In this document: one piece after another, positions 8,867 to 17,045 of the stretch | How the letters are laid out: the number at the start of each line of letters is the position of its first letter | Numbering within the stretch: the first letter of the stretch is position 1 | From: Alistipes sp. | Lineage (GTDB): Bacteria > Bacteroidota > Bacteroidia > Bacteroidales > Rikenellaceae | DNA length: 62,400 nt | Reading direction: 5' to 3' | NCBI GenBank assembly: GCA_017408825.1 | Contig: JAFQTX010000039.1 | Location: forward strand, 1-62,400 | Program-made: the position numbers and the translations under genes | Notes under the pieces: model-generated | Told to the model about the DNA's origin: nothing | What the model saw: only the letters and a program-made list of their open reading frames with translations | The model's database searches: none

Positions 8867-9157
8867 TTATCGGCGCACGTAGTTGCGTATTAGGGTTTCG
8901 ATGGCGTGTAGCTCCTCGACATCGTCATCGCCGAGGGCTGAGCCGTGTTCTGTTGTAAGTGCCAATATCGAGTAGCGTAGTGCTGCCATTGCGACACGAT
9001 CCTGAATATCGAACTTAGCAATCTTCGAATACTCGGTAATCTTGTCATTGAGTCGCTTTGCAGCCTCACGGTATAGCTCCTCGTTTGCCGCATCAATGGT
9101 CATCGGATATAGACGACCTGCTATCGAGAGGTTTATCTTAATCTTTCCTTCAGCCAT
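8867..9157 (-). CDS. zapA: Cell division protein ZapA
   Basis: A 96-residue FtsZ-ring-associated protein that cross-links FtsZ filaments at midcell. The ZapA core is seen as IKINLSIAGRLYPMTI (beta strands), then YREAAKRLNDKITEY and DRVAMAALRYSILALT (helices), with an acidic C-terminal coiled-coil helix ending IRNYVRR. It begins 6 bp after the stop of a small coiled-coil gene (9164-9469) and is co-transcribed with it from the promoter at 9498-9528. The 6S RNA candidate and rny follow on the same strand. Confidence 0.93.
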   Translation of the reverse strand: MAEGKIKINLSIAGRLYPMTIDAANEELYREAAKRLNDKITEYSKIAKFDIQDRVAMAALRYSILALTTEHGSALGDDDVEELHAIETLIRNYVRR

Positions 9158-9163
9158 TGTGCG

Positions 9164-9469
9164 TTATCGGTTTTCATGTTCGTACTTAACTGCGGCAATG
9201 CACCTATCTACCTCCCGCAATAGGCTATTGACACGTGCTCTTGCTCGCTCCACGTTGCCGTCTGCGCCACCACGCATCACCTCAACAAGTTCAAGGCTCT
9301 TGATGCGTGTATCCTGCTCACGCACCCTCTCCTCCAGACGATGCTTGTCGCCGAGAAGCTTATCACGCTCCTTTGTTAGCGCACGACACTCACGCGATAT
9401 TCGCTCGTGGTCGGCGATGAGTCTTTCGACCTCGCTACGCAATCGGATGATGATATCTTTCTGGGCCAT
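9164..9469 (-). CDS. Small coiled-coil protein upstream of zapA (ZapB-like)
   Basis: A 101-residue soluble protein that is almost entirely charged coiled coil (LRSEVERLIADHERISRECR, then heptads through HRLEERVREQDTRIKSLEL), with a basic helix at the end. No enzyme motif or signal peptide. Its place directly before zapA with a 6-bp gap, and its size, suggest a divisome partner of ZapA comparable to ZapB of other bacteria; similarity to ZapB is by form and context only. The promoter is a clear consensus at 9498-9528. Confidence 0.75.
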   Translation of the reverse strand: MAQKDIIIRLRSEVERLIADHERISRECRALTKERDKLLGDKHRLEERVREQDTRIKSLELVEVMRGGADGNVERARARVNSLLREVDRCIAAVKYEHENR

Positions 9470-9497
9470 ATGACGGCATTAATAAATCTTTACTCCT

Positions 9498-9528
9498 CAA
9501 AGATAGATATTTTTTGATTAATATCAAA
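9498..9528 (-). promoter_or_regulatory. Promoter of the ZapB-like/zapA operon
   Basis: On the minus strand: TTTG (9525-9528), 19 bases, TATCTTTG (9498-9505). Full consensus match. Confidence 0.85.
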
Positions 9529-9552
9529 ATCTTTTTGGCAAAAACTAAATTC

Positions 9553-10845
9553 CTATACTATCTTAGCATATAGGTCGTAATCCTCGCAGTCGGTTATTAC
9601 CACGTTGTAGAAGCGGCCACGATATAGGCGCTTTCCGCAGCTATCAACGATAATCTCCTGATCCACCTCGGGCGAGTCATACTCCGAGCGACCGATGTAG
9701 AAGTCTCCCTCCTTACGGTCGATTATGATGCGCATAGAGCATCCTACACGCTTAGCGTTATTCTCAAGCGAGATGCGCTCCTGCAGACGCATAATGCGAT
9801 CTACACGGTCGTGCTTAACCTCCTCAGGCACATCATCCTTAAGGCGTGTTGCCGAGTATGTTCCCTCCTCCTCAGAGTAGGCAAACACTCCCAGACGGTC
9901 AAACTTCGTAGCCTTTACAAACTCCATAAGCTCCGAGAAGTCCTCCTCGGTTTCGCCAGGATATCCCACAAGAAGCGTTGTGCGAAGGGCAATATCGGGA
10001 ATAGCCGTGCGCAACTTGGCTATGAGTGCCACTGCCTCCGCCTTTGTGTGACGACGCTTCATTGCCGAAAGCTGATTATCCGAGATGTGCTGGAACGGAA
10101 TATCGAGATAGCGGCATATCTTCTTCTCGCGCGCCATAACTTCTATCACCTCCTCGGGGAAGTCCGTAGGATAGGCATAGTGAAGACGTATCCACTCGAG
10201 CTTCTCGATGGCACATAGCCTCTCGAGCAACTCGGCGAGCTTACGCTCACCATAGAGGTCTACGCCATAGTATGTCGTATCCTGTGCTATGACCATAATC
10301 TCACGTACACCCTTGGCCACAAGAGCCTCAGCCTCGGCGATAAGATCCTCCATGGGCACCGAGTGATGACGGCCACGAATCAACGGAATGGCGCAGTAGC
10401 CACACATCCAGTTACACCCCTCTGAGATCTTTAGATAGGCATAGTGCGAAGGTGTCGATATCTCACGCAACGTCTCATTCTCACGGCGATACTTAGCCCC
10501 AAGGCGTTCAACGATGCCCGCCCAGTCGTTCACACCAAAGAAGTCATCCACCTCGGGGAGCTCGGGGCGTAGCTCATCGGCATAACGTTGCGAGAGGCAT
10601 CCTACGACAAAGAGCTCCTCAATCTTGCCTGCCAGTTTTAGCTGTGCGGCACGCAGGATAGTATCTATCGACTCCTGCTTGGCATCGCCAATAAAGCCGC
10701 AGGTGTTGATAACTACCACATCAGCATCCGTGCGGTCGCTATCAAAGAGTATCTGGTAGCCATACTCCGTGAGCTGCGCTGCGAGGTGCTCCGAATCTAC
10801 GGTATTCTTCGAGCATCCGAGCGTAATGATATTTATCTTTTTCAT
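9553..10845 (-). CDS. rimO: Ribosomal protein S12 methylthiotransferase RimO
   Basis: Radical-SAM enzyme that adds a methylthio group to a conserved Asp of ribosomal protein S12. Counting from the ATG at 10845, the UPF0004 cluster cysteines are C11, C49 and C83, and the radical-SAM CNWMCGYC motif gives C144, C148 and C151; a C-terminal TRAM domain follows. The length of 430 residues is normal. An in-frame GTG lies two codons earlier (10851) right after the ftsY stop, but MKKINIITLGCSKN is the family start, so the ATG is preferred. It follows ftsY with virtually no gap and shares its promoter. Confidence 0.96.
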   Translation of the reverse strand: MKKINIITLGCSKNTVDSEHLAAQLTEYGYQILFDSDRTDADVVVINTCGFIGDAKQESIDTILRAAQLKLAGKIEELFVVGCLSQRYADELRPELPEVDDFFGVNDWAGIVERLGAKYRRENETLREISTPSHYAYLKISEGCNWMCGYCAIPLIRGRHHSVPMEDLIAEAEALVAKGVREIMVIAQDTTYYGVDLYGERKLAELLERLCAIEKLEWIRLHYAYPTDFPEEVIEVMAREKKICRYLDIPFQHISDNQLSAMKRRHTKAEAVALIAKLRTAIPDIALRTTLLVGYPGETEEDFSELMEFVKATKFDRLGVFAYSEEEGTYSATRLKDDVPEEVKHDRVDRIMRLQERISLENNAKRVGCSMRIIIDRKEGDFYIGRSEYDSPEVDQEIIVDSCGKRLYRGRFYNVVITDCEDYDLYAKIV

Positions 10846-10851
10846 CGTCAC

Positions 10852-11907
10852 TTACTTTGCATCGCCAAACATAGCACGCACAAACTCTCTGCGTTCGAAC
10901 ATCTTGAGCTGGTCGATACCCTCACCAATGCCGATATAGCGCACAGGGATATTGAACTTATCGCTAATGCCAATCACCACACCACCCTTGGCCGTACCAT
11001 CGAGCTTGGTTATCGTTAGCGATGTCACCTGCGTAGCCTCGGTAAACTGCTTAGCCTGCTCGAAGGCATTCTGACCCGTAGAGCCATCCAGCACGAGCAT
11101 CACCTCGTGTGGAGCGTCGGGGATCACCTTCGACATCACGTTACGAATCTTGGTGAGCTCCTTCATAAGGCCTACCTTGTTGTGCAGACGTCCCGCCGTA
11201 TCGATAAGCACCACATCAGCGCCATTGGCCACTGCTGAGCGCAACGTGTCATAGGCCACCGATGCAGGGTCAGAGCCCATATCCTGGCGCACCATAGTAG
11301 CCCCTGCACGCTCAGCCCACACTGCAAGTTGGTCTATGGCAGCTGCTCGGAAAGTATCGGCTGCACCGATATATACCTTACGACCTGCCTTCGTGAGCTG
11401 CGCAGCGAGCTTACCTATCGTCGTGGTCTTACCTGCGCCGTTCACTCCTACGACCATTAACACATAGGGCATACCCTCCTTCACCTCAATACCGAAATCC
11501 TTTGTCGAGCGGTGCGACTCCTCCATAAGCTGAGCAATCTCGTCACGAAGAATACCCTGCAACTCATCGGCACTCAAGTACTTATCACGTGCCACACGCT
11601 TCTCGATACGCTCGATAATCTTCACCGTGGTATCTACACCCACATCCGAGGTTATAAGCACCTCCTCGAGGTCGTCAAGCACCTCTGCATCGACAGTGGA
11701 GCGGCCCGCTACAGCACGTCGTAGCTTGTTGAAGAAGCCCTCCTTGGTCTTCTCGAGGCCCGCCTCAAGTTCCTTGCGCTCCTCCTCGACCTGCTGAGCC
11801 TCCTCAGCCTCAACACGCTCCTGCTCCTTAGCTATATCTTCGGGTGTAGAGGCAGCACTCTGCTCTGGCTCAACCCTCTTTTTCTTAAACAAATCGAAGA
11901 ATCCCAT
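10852..11907 (-). CDS. ftsY: Signal recognition particle receptor FtsY
   Basis: GTPase that docks SRP-ribosome complexes at the membrane for co-translational insertion. The 351-residue protein has a short acidic N-terminal region rich in Glu (residues 12-50), an N domain (about 55-135) and a G domain with P-loop GVNGAGKT (154-161), DTFRAAA, DTAGRLHNK and TKLDGTAKGG motifs. The start (MGFFDLFKKK) is typical for the family in this phylum. First gene of an ftsY-rimO operon; the promoter at 11931-11962 is a full consensus match and diverges from the YARHG operon promoter only a few bases away. Confidence 0.97.
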   Translation of the reverse strand: MGFFDLFKKKRVEPEQSAASTPEDIAKEQERVEAEEAQQVEEERKELEAGLEKTKEGFFNKLRRAVAGRSTVDAEVLDDLEEVLITSDVGVDTTVKIIERIEKRVARDKYLSADELQGILRDEIAQLMEESHRSTKDFGIEVKEGMPYVLMVVGVNGAGKTTTIGKLAAQLTKAGRKVYIGAADTFRAAAIDQLAVWAERAGATMVRQDMGSDPASVAYDTLRSAVANGADVVLIDTAGRLHNKVGLMKELTKIRNVMSKVIPDAPHEVMLVLDGSTGQNAFEQAKQFTEATQVTSLTITKLDGTAKGGVVIGISDKFNIPVRYIGIGEGIDQLKMFERREFVRAMFGDAK

Positions 11908-11930
11908 AATCCTAAATATTTATTAATCTG

Positions 11931-11962
11931 CAAAGATAGAGTTTTTTTGTTTATAAAACAAA
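11931..11962 (-). promoter_or_regulatory. Promoter of ftsY-rimO
   Basis: On the minus strand: TTTG (11959-11962), 20 bases, TATCTTTG (11931-11938). Confidence 0.85.
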
Positions 11963-11975
11963 TCGAGAGCATCTA

Positions 11976-12007
11976 TTTGCATTTTCCAACAATTACATCT
12001 ATATTTG
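11976..12007 (+). promoter_or_regulatory. Promoter of the YARHG-TIR-M15 operon
   Basis: TTTG (11976-11979), 20 bases, TATATTTG (12000-12007). A full consensus match, with the start expected about 25 bp before ATG 12040. Confidence 0.85.
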
Positions 12008-12039
12008 TGAGTTAAAATTGGTATTAACACATTGCGAAT

Positions 12040-12765
12040 ATGACTAACTCACGACTAATCTTAGGCCTTATGGCTATGCTCTTTATCGCCGTAGCCACCC
12101 CCGTAGAGGCATACACTGCCACTACCAACCGCACCACCGAGACCTCGCAGCGCAACGACAAATTCTACGACGAGGTGACAGGTAGGTGGTACACACGCCA
12201 AGCAAACGACGGACTCTATCCAATTACCCGTGTGCGCAAGCTCACTCACCAAGATCTGCAGTATCTTACCGACTGGGAGTATCGTATCATGCGTAATGAG
12301 ATTTATGCCCGTCACGGCTATATCTTCTCGTCGGCCGACCTTCGTGAGTACTTTGGTCGCCAGTCGTGGTACTACCCCACGACCAAGAACGTGACACTCA
12401 ACTCAATAGAGCAGTACAACGTAAACTTCATAAAGAGGTATGAAGAGGGTGGCACAAGCCAATCATCGTCACAGGATAAGTTCTACGACCCTCAGACAGG
12501 CAGGTGGCACACACGCCAAGCAAACGACGGAGTGTACCCACTCACACGTGTACGTAAACTCACCTACAACGACATTGCCAACTGCTCAAAGAGCCAGCTA
12601 CGCATTATGCGCAACGAGATCTATGCCCGCCACGGCTACATCTTCTCGTCGGCCGACCTTCGTGAGTACTTTGGTCGCCAGTCGTGGTACTACCCCACAA
12701 CTAAGAACGTGACACTCAGCTCAATAGAGCAGTATAACGTGAACTTCATAAAGCAATACGAGTAG
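12040..12765 (+). CDS. Secreted protein with two YARHG domains
   Basis: A 241-residue exported protein. A signal peptide ends near residue 24 (VEAY). Two tandem modules follow, each starting DKFYD...TGRW and containing a YARHG domain: IMRNEIYARHGYIF at about 83-96 and 189-202, then FGRQSWYYPTTKNVTL. YARHG is an extracellular domain of unknown biochemical role found in bacterial surface proteins. The two modules are almost identical at DNA level over about 150 bp, implying recent duplication or conversion. It is the first of three genes; the next gene carries the same domain on a TIR-transmembrane protein, so this one may be its soluble ligand or competitor (inference). Confidence 0.85.
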   Translation: MTNSRLILGLMAMLFIAVATPVEAYTATTNRTTETSQRNDKFYDEVTGRWYTRQANDGLYPITRVRKLTHQDLQYLTDWEYRIMRNEIYARHGYIFSSADLREYFGRQSWYYPTTKNVTLNSIEQYNVNFIKRYEEGGTSQSSSQDKFYDPQTGRWHTRQANDGVYPLTRVRKLTYNDIANCSKSQLRIMRNEIYARHGYIFSSADLREYFGRQSWYYPTTKNVTLSSIEQYNVNFIKQYE

Positions 12766-12797
12766 TCGGCGACAACCATATAAAGAGAGATAATACC

Positions 12798-13637
12798 GTG
12801 CAACAGAGTTCCAAGACACCATACGACGTTTTTATCAGCTACTCACGTGAAGATAGCGAGGAGGTAAGCAAGATATGCGCTGAGCTGGATGCGCTGGGCA
12901 TAAGATATTGGATAGACCGCAATATCAAGGGCTCGGCCAACTTTCTCCACGAGATAACAAAGTATATCTCACAGTGCAAGGTTCTTCTATTTGTCGCATC
13001 CAAAGCCTCGGCTGAATCGCCATGGACACAGAAAGAGGTGCTGTTTGCCATAAATCGCAATAAGAAGATCCTGCCATACCGCATAGGTGACTTCACATTT
13101 GAGTCGGATATGGAGCTCGAGTTTGTATTCTCCAACGTACAGTGGATCGAGGATCGTGATGCCCTAATCAACGACATAATCGCAATATGCGGTTATAACG
13201 ACAACGATGTGGCTATCAACCACACTCAAACAGCGACAAAACACCCAACCACCCCTAAAAGGCGTACGAGCGGTCGTTCCAAGACTATTATCAGCCTCAT
13301 AGTATCTATCCTTCTGCTTGTCTGCGGTGCTGGCTACTTCGTCCAGCAGCACCTTGGCAATAGCTATGAGCAGGAGGAGTACACACCAGCATACAACGAT
13401 GGTAAGTACCCTATAACACGTCAGCGCCGACTCGTTCCCAGCGATATCGAGGGGATGACTACCGACGAGCTGCGCATTATGCGCAACGAGATCTATGCCC
13501 GCCACGGCTATATCTTTGCGGACAAGGCCCTGCATCAATATTTCAGTGCACAGCCTTGGTATCGACCCTCGACAAAGGATGTCAATCTAAACTCTGTCGA
13601 GCAATACAATATTAATTTTATCAAACAGTATGAGTAG
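12798..13637 (+). CDS. TIR-transmembrane-YARHG protein
   Basis: A 279-residue three-part protein: an N-terminal cytosolic TIR domain (residues 7-135; YDVFISYSRED; AESPWTQKEVLFAI, where E80 sits at the position of the catalytic Glu of NAD-cleaving TIRs), a basic linker, one transmembrane helix (about 163-181) and an outward-facing YARHG domain (about 200-279; MRNEIYARHGYIF). With the positive residues before the helix, the TIR domain should be inside and the YARHG domain in the periplasm. The start is GTG 12798, because the TIR fold begins eight residues later and no ATG is available. The last 8 bp overlap the M15 peptidase gene. An envelope-sensing NADase or defence receptor is plausible but unproven. 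Confidence 0.85.
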   Translation: MQQSSKTPYDVFISYSREDSEEVSKICAELDALGIRYWIDRNIKGSANFLHEITKYISQCKVLLFVASKASAESPWTQKEVLFAINRNKKILPYRIGDFTFESDMELEFVFSNVQWIEDRDALINDIIAICGYNDNDVAINHTQTATKHPTTPKRRTSGRSKTIISLIVSILLLVCGAGYFVQQHLGNSYEQEEYTPAYNDGKYPITRQRRLVPSDIEGMTTDELRIMRNEIYARHGYIFADKALHQYFSAQPWYRPSTKDVNLNSVEQYNINFIKQYE

Positions 13638-14535
13638 ACGCACACCATACTATCTCATTTTATTAGTGCTACTTACGGCCTGCGGCATACCCTCGGCACG
13701 CTCAGAGCAGAGCCTACAATTTCATGCCGACTCAATTCCTGCAGGCGCACAACGTCTTATGGAGGCATACCCCGAGCAGGTGATTGGCTACGAGGATAAC
13801 CATATCATCTTTTGGGACTATACACGCTTGATCTACAACGAGGGGAAAAATCGTACTACGGAGCAGATGCATATCGAGCAGGATGTTAAGGACATCTTCT
13901 ACCAAGACTACGACACCACACGCTTTCCGCCCGATTATGGCTACGACCCAGGACGCTATCGCAGCGCTAAGTTTATGGATAAGCTCTACGGCAGTAACCT
14001 CAACGAGGTGCTTATGAACCTCGTGAAGGTGGAGTGGTGTCCTTCGCTGGGTGGCACTCCCGTATACTTCACCAAGGTGGCAGGTGCTGCCGAGGCCCTT
14101 AAGCGTGTATCCGACGAGTTGGAACAACACCCCGAGCTTCGCGAGTGGGTGATTGGTGCACAGACATTCTGTTATCGCAACATCGCACGTATGAAACGCC
14201 GCAGCCCCCATAGCTATGGCATAGCCATAGACCTTGCCGTGCCACGCTCACACTACTGGAGGTCGATGTATCCTTATGCCAACGAATACACAGAGCTTAC
14301 ATATACCAACACCTTTGATATGCGTGTGGTCGAGATATTCGAGAAGCACGGCTTTATATGGGGAGGACGCTGGTATCACTTCGACACCATGCACTTCGAA
14401 TATCGCCCCGAGATGAACCCTCCAAAGAGCGACCTCGAGATAGTTGAGACAGCAAATAAGCCAAGGTGGTATCCATCACCCTGGCTTGTACTCTTCACAA
14501 ATCACTATATGTGGAGTGATGCCTCCTATAAGTAG
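13630..14535 (+). CDS. M15-family D,D-carboxypeptidase-like lipoprotein
   Basis: A 301-residue predicted zinc peptidase of the VanY/M15 type that trims peptidoglycan stem peptides. The signal peptide ends in a lipobox (LLTAC, Cys18), so it is membrane-anchored. The metal site is seen as HSYGIAID (H194, D201) and WYHFDTMHFEYRP (H255), with W and H residues around the site as in M15 enzymes. The long region between the lipobox and the catalytic core is unassigned. It starts inside the end of the TIR gene (ATGAGTAG overlap), so translation is coupled. It converges on the muramidase-like gene with only one base between stop codons. Confidence 0.88.
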   Translation: MSRRTPYYLILLVLLTACGIPSARSEQSLQFHADSIPAGAQRLMEAYPEQVIGYEDNHIIFWDYTRLIYNEGKNRTTEQMHIEQDVKDIFYQDYDTTRFPPDYGYDPGRYRSAKFMDKLYGSNLNEVLMNLVKVEWCPSLGGTPVYFTKVAGAAEALKRVSDELEQHPELREWVIGAQTFCYRNIARMKRRSPHSYGIAIDLAVPRSHYWRSMYPYANEYTELTYTNTFDMRVVEIFEKHGFIWGGRWYHFDTMHFEYRPEMNPPKSDLEIVETANKPRWYPSPWLVLFTNHYMWSDASYK

Positions 14536-14536
14536 C

Positions 14537-15736
14537 CTACTCCTTGTATAGAAGATACTTACGACGTTGCTGTTTGAAGCGCTCCACGTCGTCGGCCCAA
14601 CGGGCCTTAATTTCGTCGGCCGTATGGCCGGCGATTATCATCTCTCGTACATAGCTTACGCCGATTAGCTTCTCGAATACCGATTTGAAGAACTTATCGC
14701 CGAGCTTCAAGTTATTGTAGGCATCTACCAGATACTCGATATTCACGCCCTTGGCCCATATGTCGGCATCCGACACGCCTCGCAGGTCTACACCATAGCA
14801 CACTACACCCTGATGTGGAGGGTTCTTCGAGCCAGCATTTGGCTGTGGCGTAAACTCAAAGTCGTAGCCACGCATATCGGGGTGACCATATATCTCAAAC
14901 GGCGCATCAGTACCTCGTCCCATACTCAACACCGTACCCTCGAATAGGCAGGTTGAGGGGTAAAGATATATGGAGTGTTGCGTGGGCAGGTTTGGCGACG
15001 GAGCTATAGGCAACGTATAGTGTGTCGAGTGATCGTAGTTGCGACATCGGATAACTGTCAATGGCACTTCGGGCACCCAGCCCTCACCTATGGCCATACG
15101 AGCTATTTCGCCCATCGTCAAGCCGTGAACAACGGGGATAGGTATCCATCCCACGCCCGACTTATACTTCATATCGAGCGTCGGGCCATCGACATAGTGA
15201 CCATTAGGATTGGGTCGGTCGAGGACTACAACCTGCTGACCAAAGTCGGCACAAGCCTCCATAATCTGGAGCATAGTAATATAATAGGTATAAAACCTAA
15301 GTCCCACATCCTGCATATCTACGACCAATAGATCGAACGAGCGCATAACCTCGTCCGAGGGTCGCCTCTTTGTGCCAGTATAGAGCGACAAGATGGGTAC
15401 TCCAGTACGCTCATCCACCGAGTTGCGAACCACAACACCCGCCTCAACCGAACCTCGGAAGCCGTGCTCGGGGGCGAAGATCCCCACAAGGTTGATGCCC
15501 TCACGGTGCATCATATCGACGATATGTTCCTGCGTGTCGAACATCGCCGTATGGTTTGCCAACACCGCCACACGCTTACCACGCAATAGCGGCATATAAC
15601 TTGCCGTGTCGGTAGCACCCACAAGCACCTCCTCGCAGCGTTCCACGGCGATAGCCTCACCACTCTTTGCCTCAGCCTTAGAGCCGCAGGCCAGCGTTGT
15701 GGTGAGAAGTGTTAGGATTAGCAATAGTCGTAGCAT
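14537..15736 (-). CDS. namZ: Exo-beta-N-acetylmuramidase NamZ-like lipoprotein (DUF1343)
   Basis: A 399-residue protein of the DUF1343 family, whose characterised members (NamZ) remove terminal N-acetylmuramic acid from muropeptides. Residues 1-17 form a lipoprotein signal (TLAC). Family motifs visible include GKRVAVLANHTA, FAPEHGFRG, LVVDMQDVGLRFYTY, VVLDRPNPNG and GRGTDAPFEIYG. It lies 6 bp after prfB on the same strand and is probably the last gene of the DUF2723-cysS-prfB-namZ series. It ends against the M15 peptidase gene, so two cell-wall enzymes meet tail to tail. Confidence 0.93.
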   Translation of the reverse strand: MLRLLLILTLLTTTLACGSKAEAKSGEAIAVERCEEVLVGATDTASYMPLLRGKRVAVLANHTAMFDTQEHIVDMMHREGINLVGIFAPEHGFRGSVEAGVVVRNSVDERTGVPILSLYTGTKRRPSDEVMRSFDLLVVDMQDVGLRFYTYYITMLQIMEACADFGQQVVVLDRPNPNGHYVDGPTLDMKYKSGVGWIPIPVVHGLTMGEIARMAIGEGWVPEVPLTVIRCRNYDHSTHYTLPIAPSPNLPTQHSIYLYPSTCLFEGTVLSMGRGTDAPFEIYGHPDMRGYDFEFTPQPNAGSKNPPHQGVVCYGVDLRGVSDADIWAKGVNIEYLVDAYNNLKLGDKFFKSVFEKLIGVSYVREMIIAGHTADEIKARWADDVERFKQQRRKYLLYKE

Positions 15737-15742
15737 AACTCT

Positions 15743-16843
15743 CTAATATTGAAGCAAATATTCCTTGATAAATCCGTCGAGATCGCCATCCATCACCGCA
15801 TCGACGTTCGATGTCTGGTAGCCCGTACGATGATCCTTAACGCGACGATCGTCGAATACGTAGCTACGTATCTGCGATCCCCACTCTATACGCTTCTTCG
15901 TAGCCTCGAGCGCCTGCTGTGTAGCCATTCGCTTGTCGAGCTCTCGCTGATAGAGCTTGGAGCGCAGTATGCGCATAGCATTCTCACGGTTCATCAGCTG
16001 CGAGCGTGTCTCCATATTCTCGATAAGAAACTCTACTGGCTCGCCCGTATCTGGGTCTTTGCCGTGGTAGCGCAGACGCACGGCTGTCTCTACCTTATTT
16101 ACGTTCTGGCCACCCGCACCACTCGAGCGGAATGTGTCCCACTCGTAGTCCGCTGGCGAGATATTAATCTCGATGGTATCATCCACGGCAGGTGAGACGA
16201 ATACCGAAGCAAAGGTTGTCTGGCGCTTGTTGTTGGCATTGAATGGCGACAGACGCACCATACGATGCACACCACTCTCGCTGCGCAGATAGCCGTAGGC
16301 ATACTCACCCTCGAACTCCAAGGTGCAGGACTTAACACCCACCTCGTCGCCCGCCTGATACGATGCCACCTTCACGGTGTAGCCGTGTGCCTCGCCCCAG
16401 CGTGTGTACATACGCATAAGCATCTCTGCCCAGTCGAGCGCCTCAGTGCCGCCAGCACCAGCGTTGATATCCATAATCGCACCAAGTCTATCCTCCTTGC
16501 CCGAGAGCATCTGTCGCAACTCCAACTTCTCAACACTCTCCATCGCCGTAGCATATTGCTCCTCGGCCTCAACCTCGCTGAGCACACCCTCGGCCACAAA
16601 GTCGGGAACGAGGTCTAAGTCGGAGACCATACGCTGCGCAGCCTCGAAGTCATCGATCAGGGCCTTTATGTCGGCCACCTTTTTAAGTTGCTTACGGGCC
16701 TCGTCGGGATTATCCCAAAATGAGGGCTCCTCGGTGCGCTCCTGCTCGTTTTGGAGGTCTATGCGGCGCTGCTCGACGTCGATAGATGTCGAGAGTTTAG
16801 CAACACGAGCTTTAAGATCGTTTATCTGTTCTGTTGATACCAT
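15743..16843 (-). CDS. prfB: Peptide chain release factor 2
   Basis: Recognises UGA and UAA and triggers peptide release. The 366-residue protein has the GGQ catalytic motif (SSGAGGQNVNK) and the RF2-type SPF anticodon tripeptide (RLSPFNANN). The N-terminal helix region reads through in a single frame from the ATG at 16843 (MVSTEQINDLKAR), so the autoregulatory +1 frameshift found in many prfB genes is absent. An upstream in-frame TTG (16846) is less likely. A small perfect hairpin (GTGTCG/CGACAC, 16873-16888) and two copies of a dispersed hairpin repeat lie between cysS and this gene. Confidence 0.97.
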   Translation of the reverse strand: MVSTEQINDLKARVAKLSTSIDVEQRRIDLQNEQERTEEPSFWDNPDEARKQLKKVADIKALIDDFEAAQRMVSDLDLVPDFVAEGVLSEVEAEEQYATAMESVEKLELRQMLSGKEDRLGAIMDINAGAGGTEALDWAEMLMRMYTRWGEAHGYTVKVASYQAGDEVGVKSCTLEFEGEYAYGYLRSESGVHRMVRLSPFNANNKRQTTFASVFVSPAVDDTIEINISPADYEWDTFRSSGAGGQNVNKVETAVRLRYHGKDPDTGEPVEFLIENMETRSQLMNRENAMRILRSKLYQRELDKRMATQQALEATKKRIEWGSQIRSYVFDDRRVKDHRTGYQTSNVDAVMDGDLDGFIKEYLLQY

Positions 16844-16919
16844 CAAAAGTTGTTGTAATGTTTATGGCGGTGGTGTCGCACACGACACATATCACATAAA
16901 TTTGTTGTTATAAGGGTAC

Positions 16920-17018
16920 GATTAAGAGTCTGGGCTGGATGGGACATACTTGGCGTATTTCCCATTCAGCACAGCGGTTGAGAGGTCGAAGATGCCCCTT
17001 ATCACGACAAAGAACCAA
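16920..17018. repeat. Dispersed hairpin element, copy 1
   Basis: Core GGATGGGACATAC pairs with GTATTTCCCATTC around TTGGC (16935-16969), with outer pairs GCTG/CAGC. Flanked by direct repeats GATTAAGAG and GTTGAGAGG and a trailing GATGCCCCTTATCAC word. It is the more divergent partner of the tandem pair after cysS. Confidence 0.8.
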
Positions 17019-17045
17019 TTTGTTGTTAGAAGGGCGGCATATTTG

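Noticed and set aside
8557-8958. Ser/Leu-rich ORF over the pyrimidine tract
   Set aside because: Low-complexity translation of CTCT repeats, overlapping zapA antisense.
16873-16888. prfB leader hairpin as a terminator
   Set aside because: No T-run follows on either strand and the stem is only six pairs.
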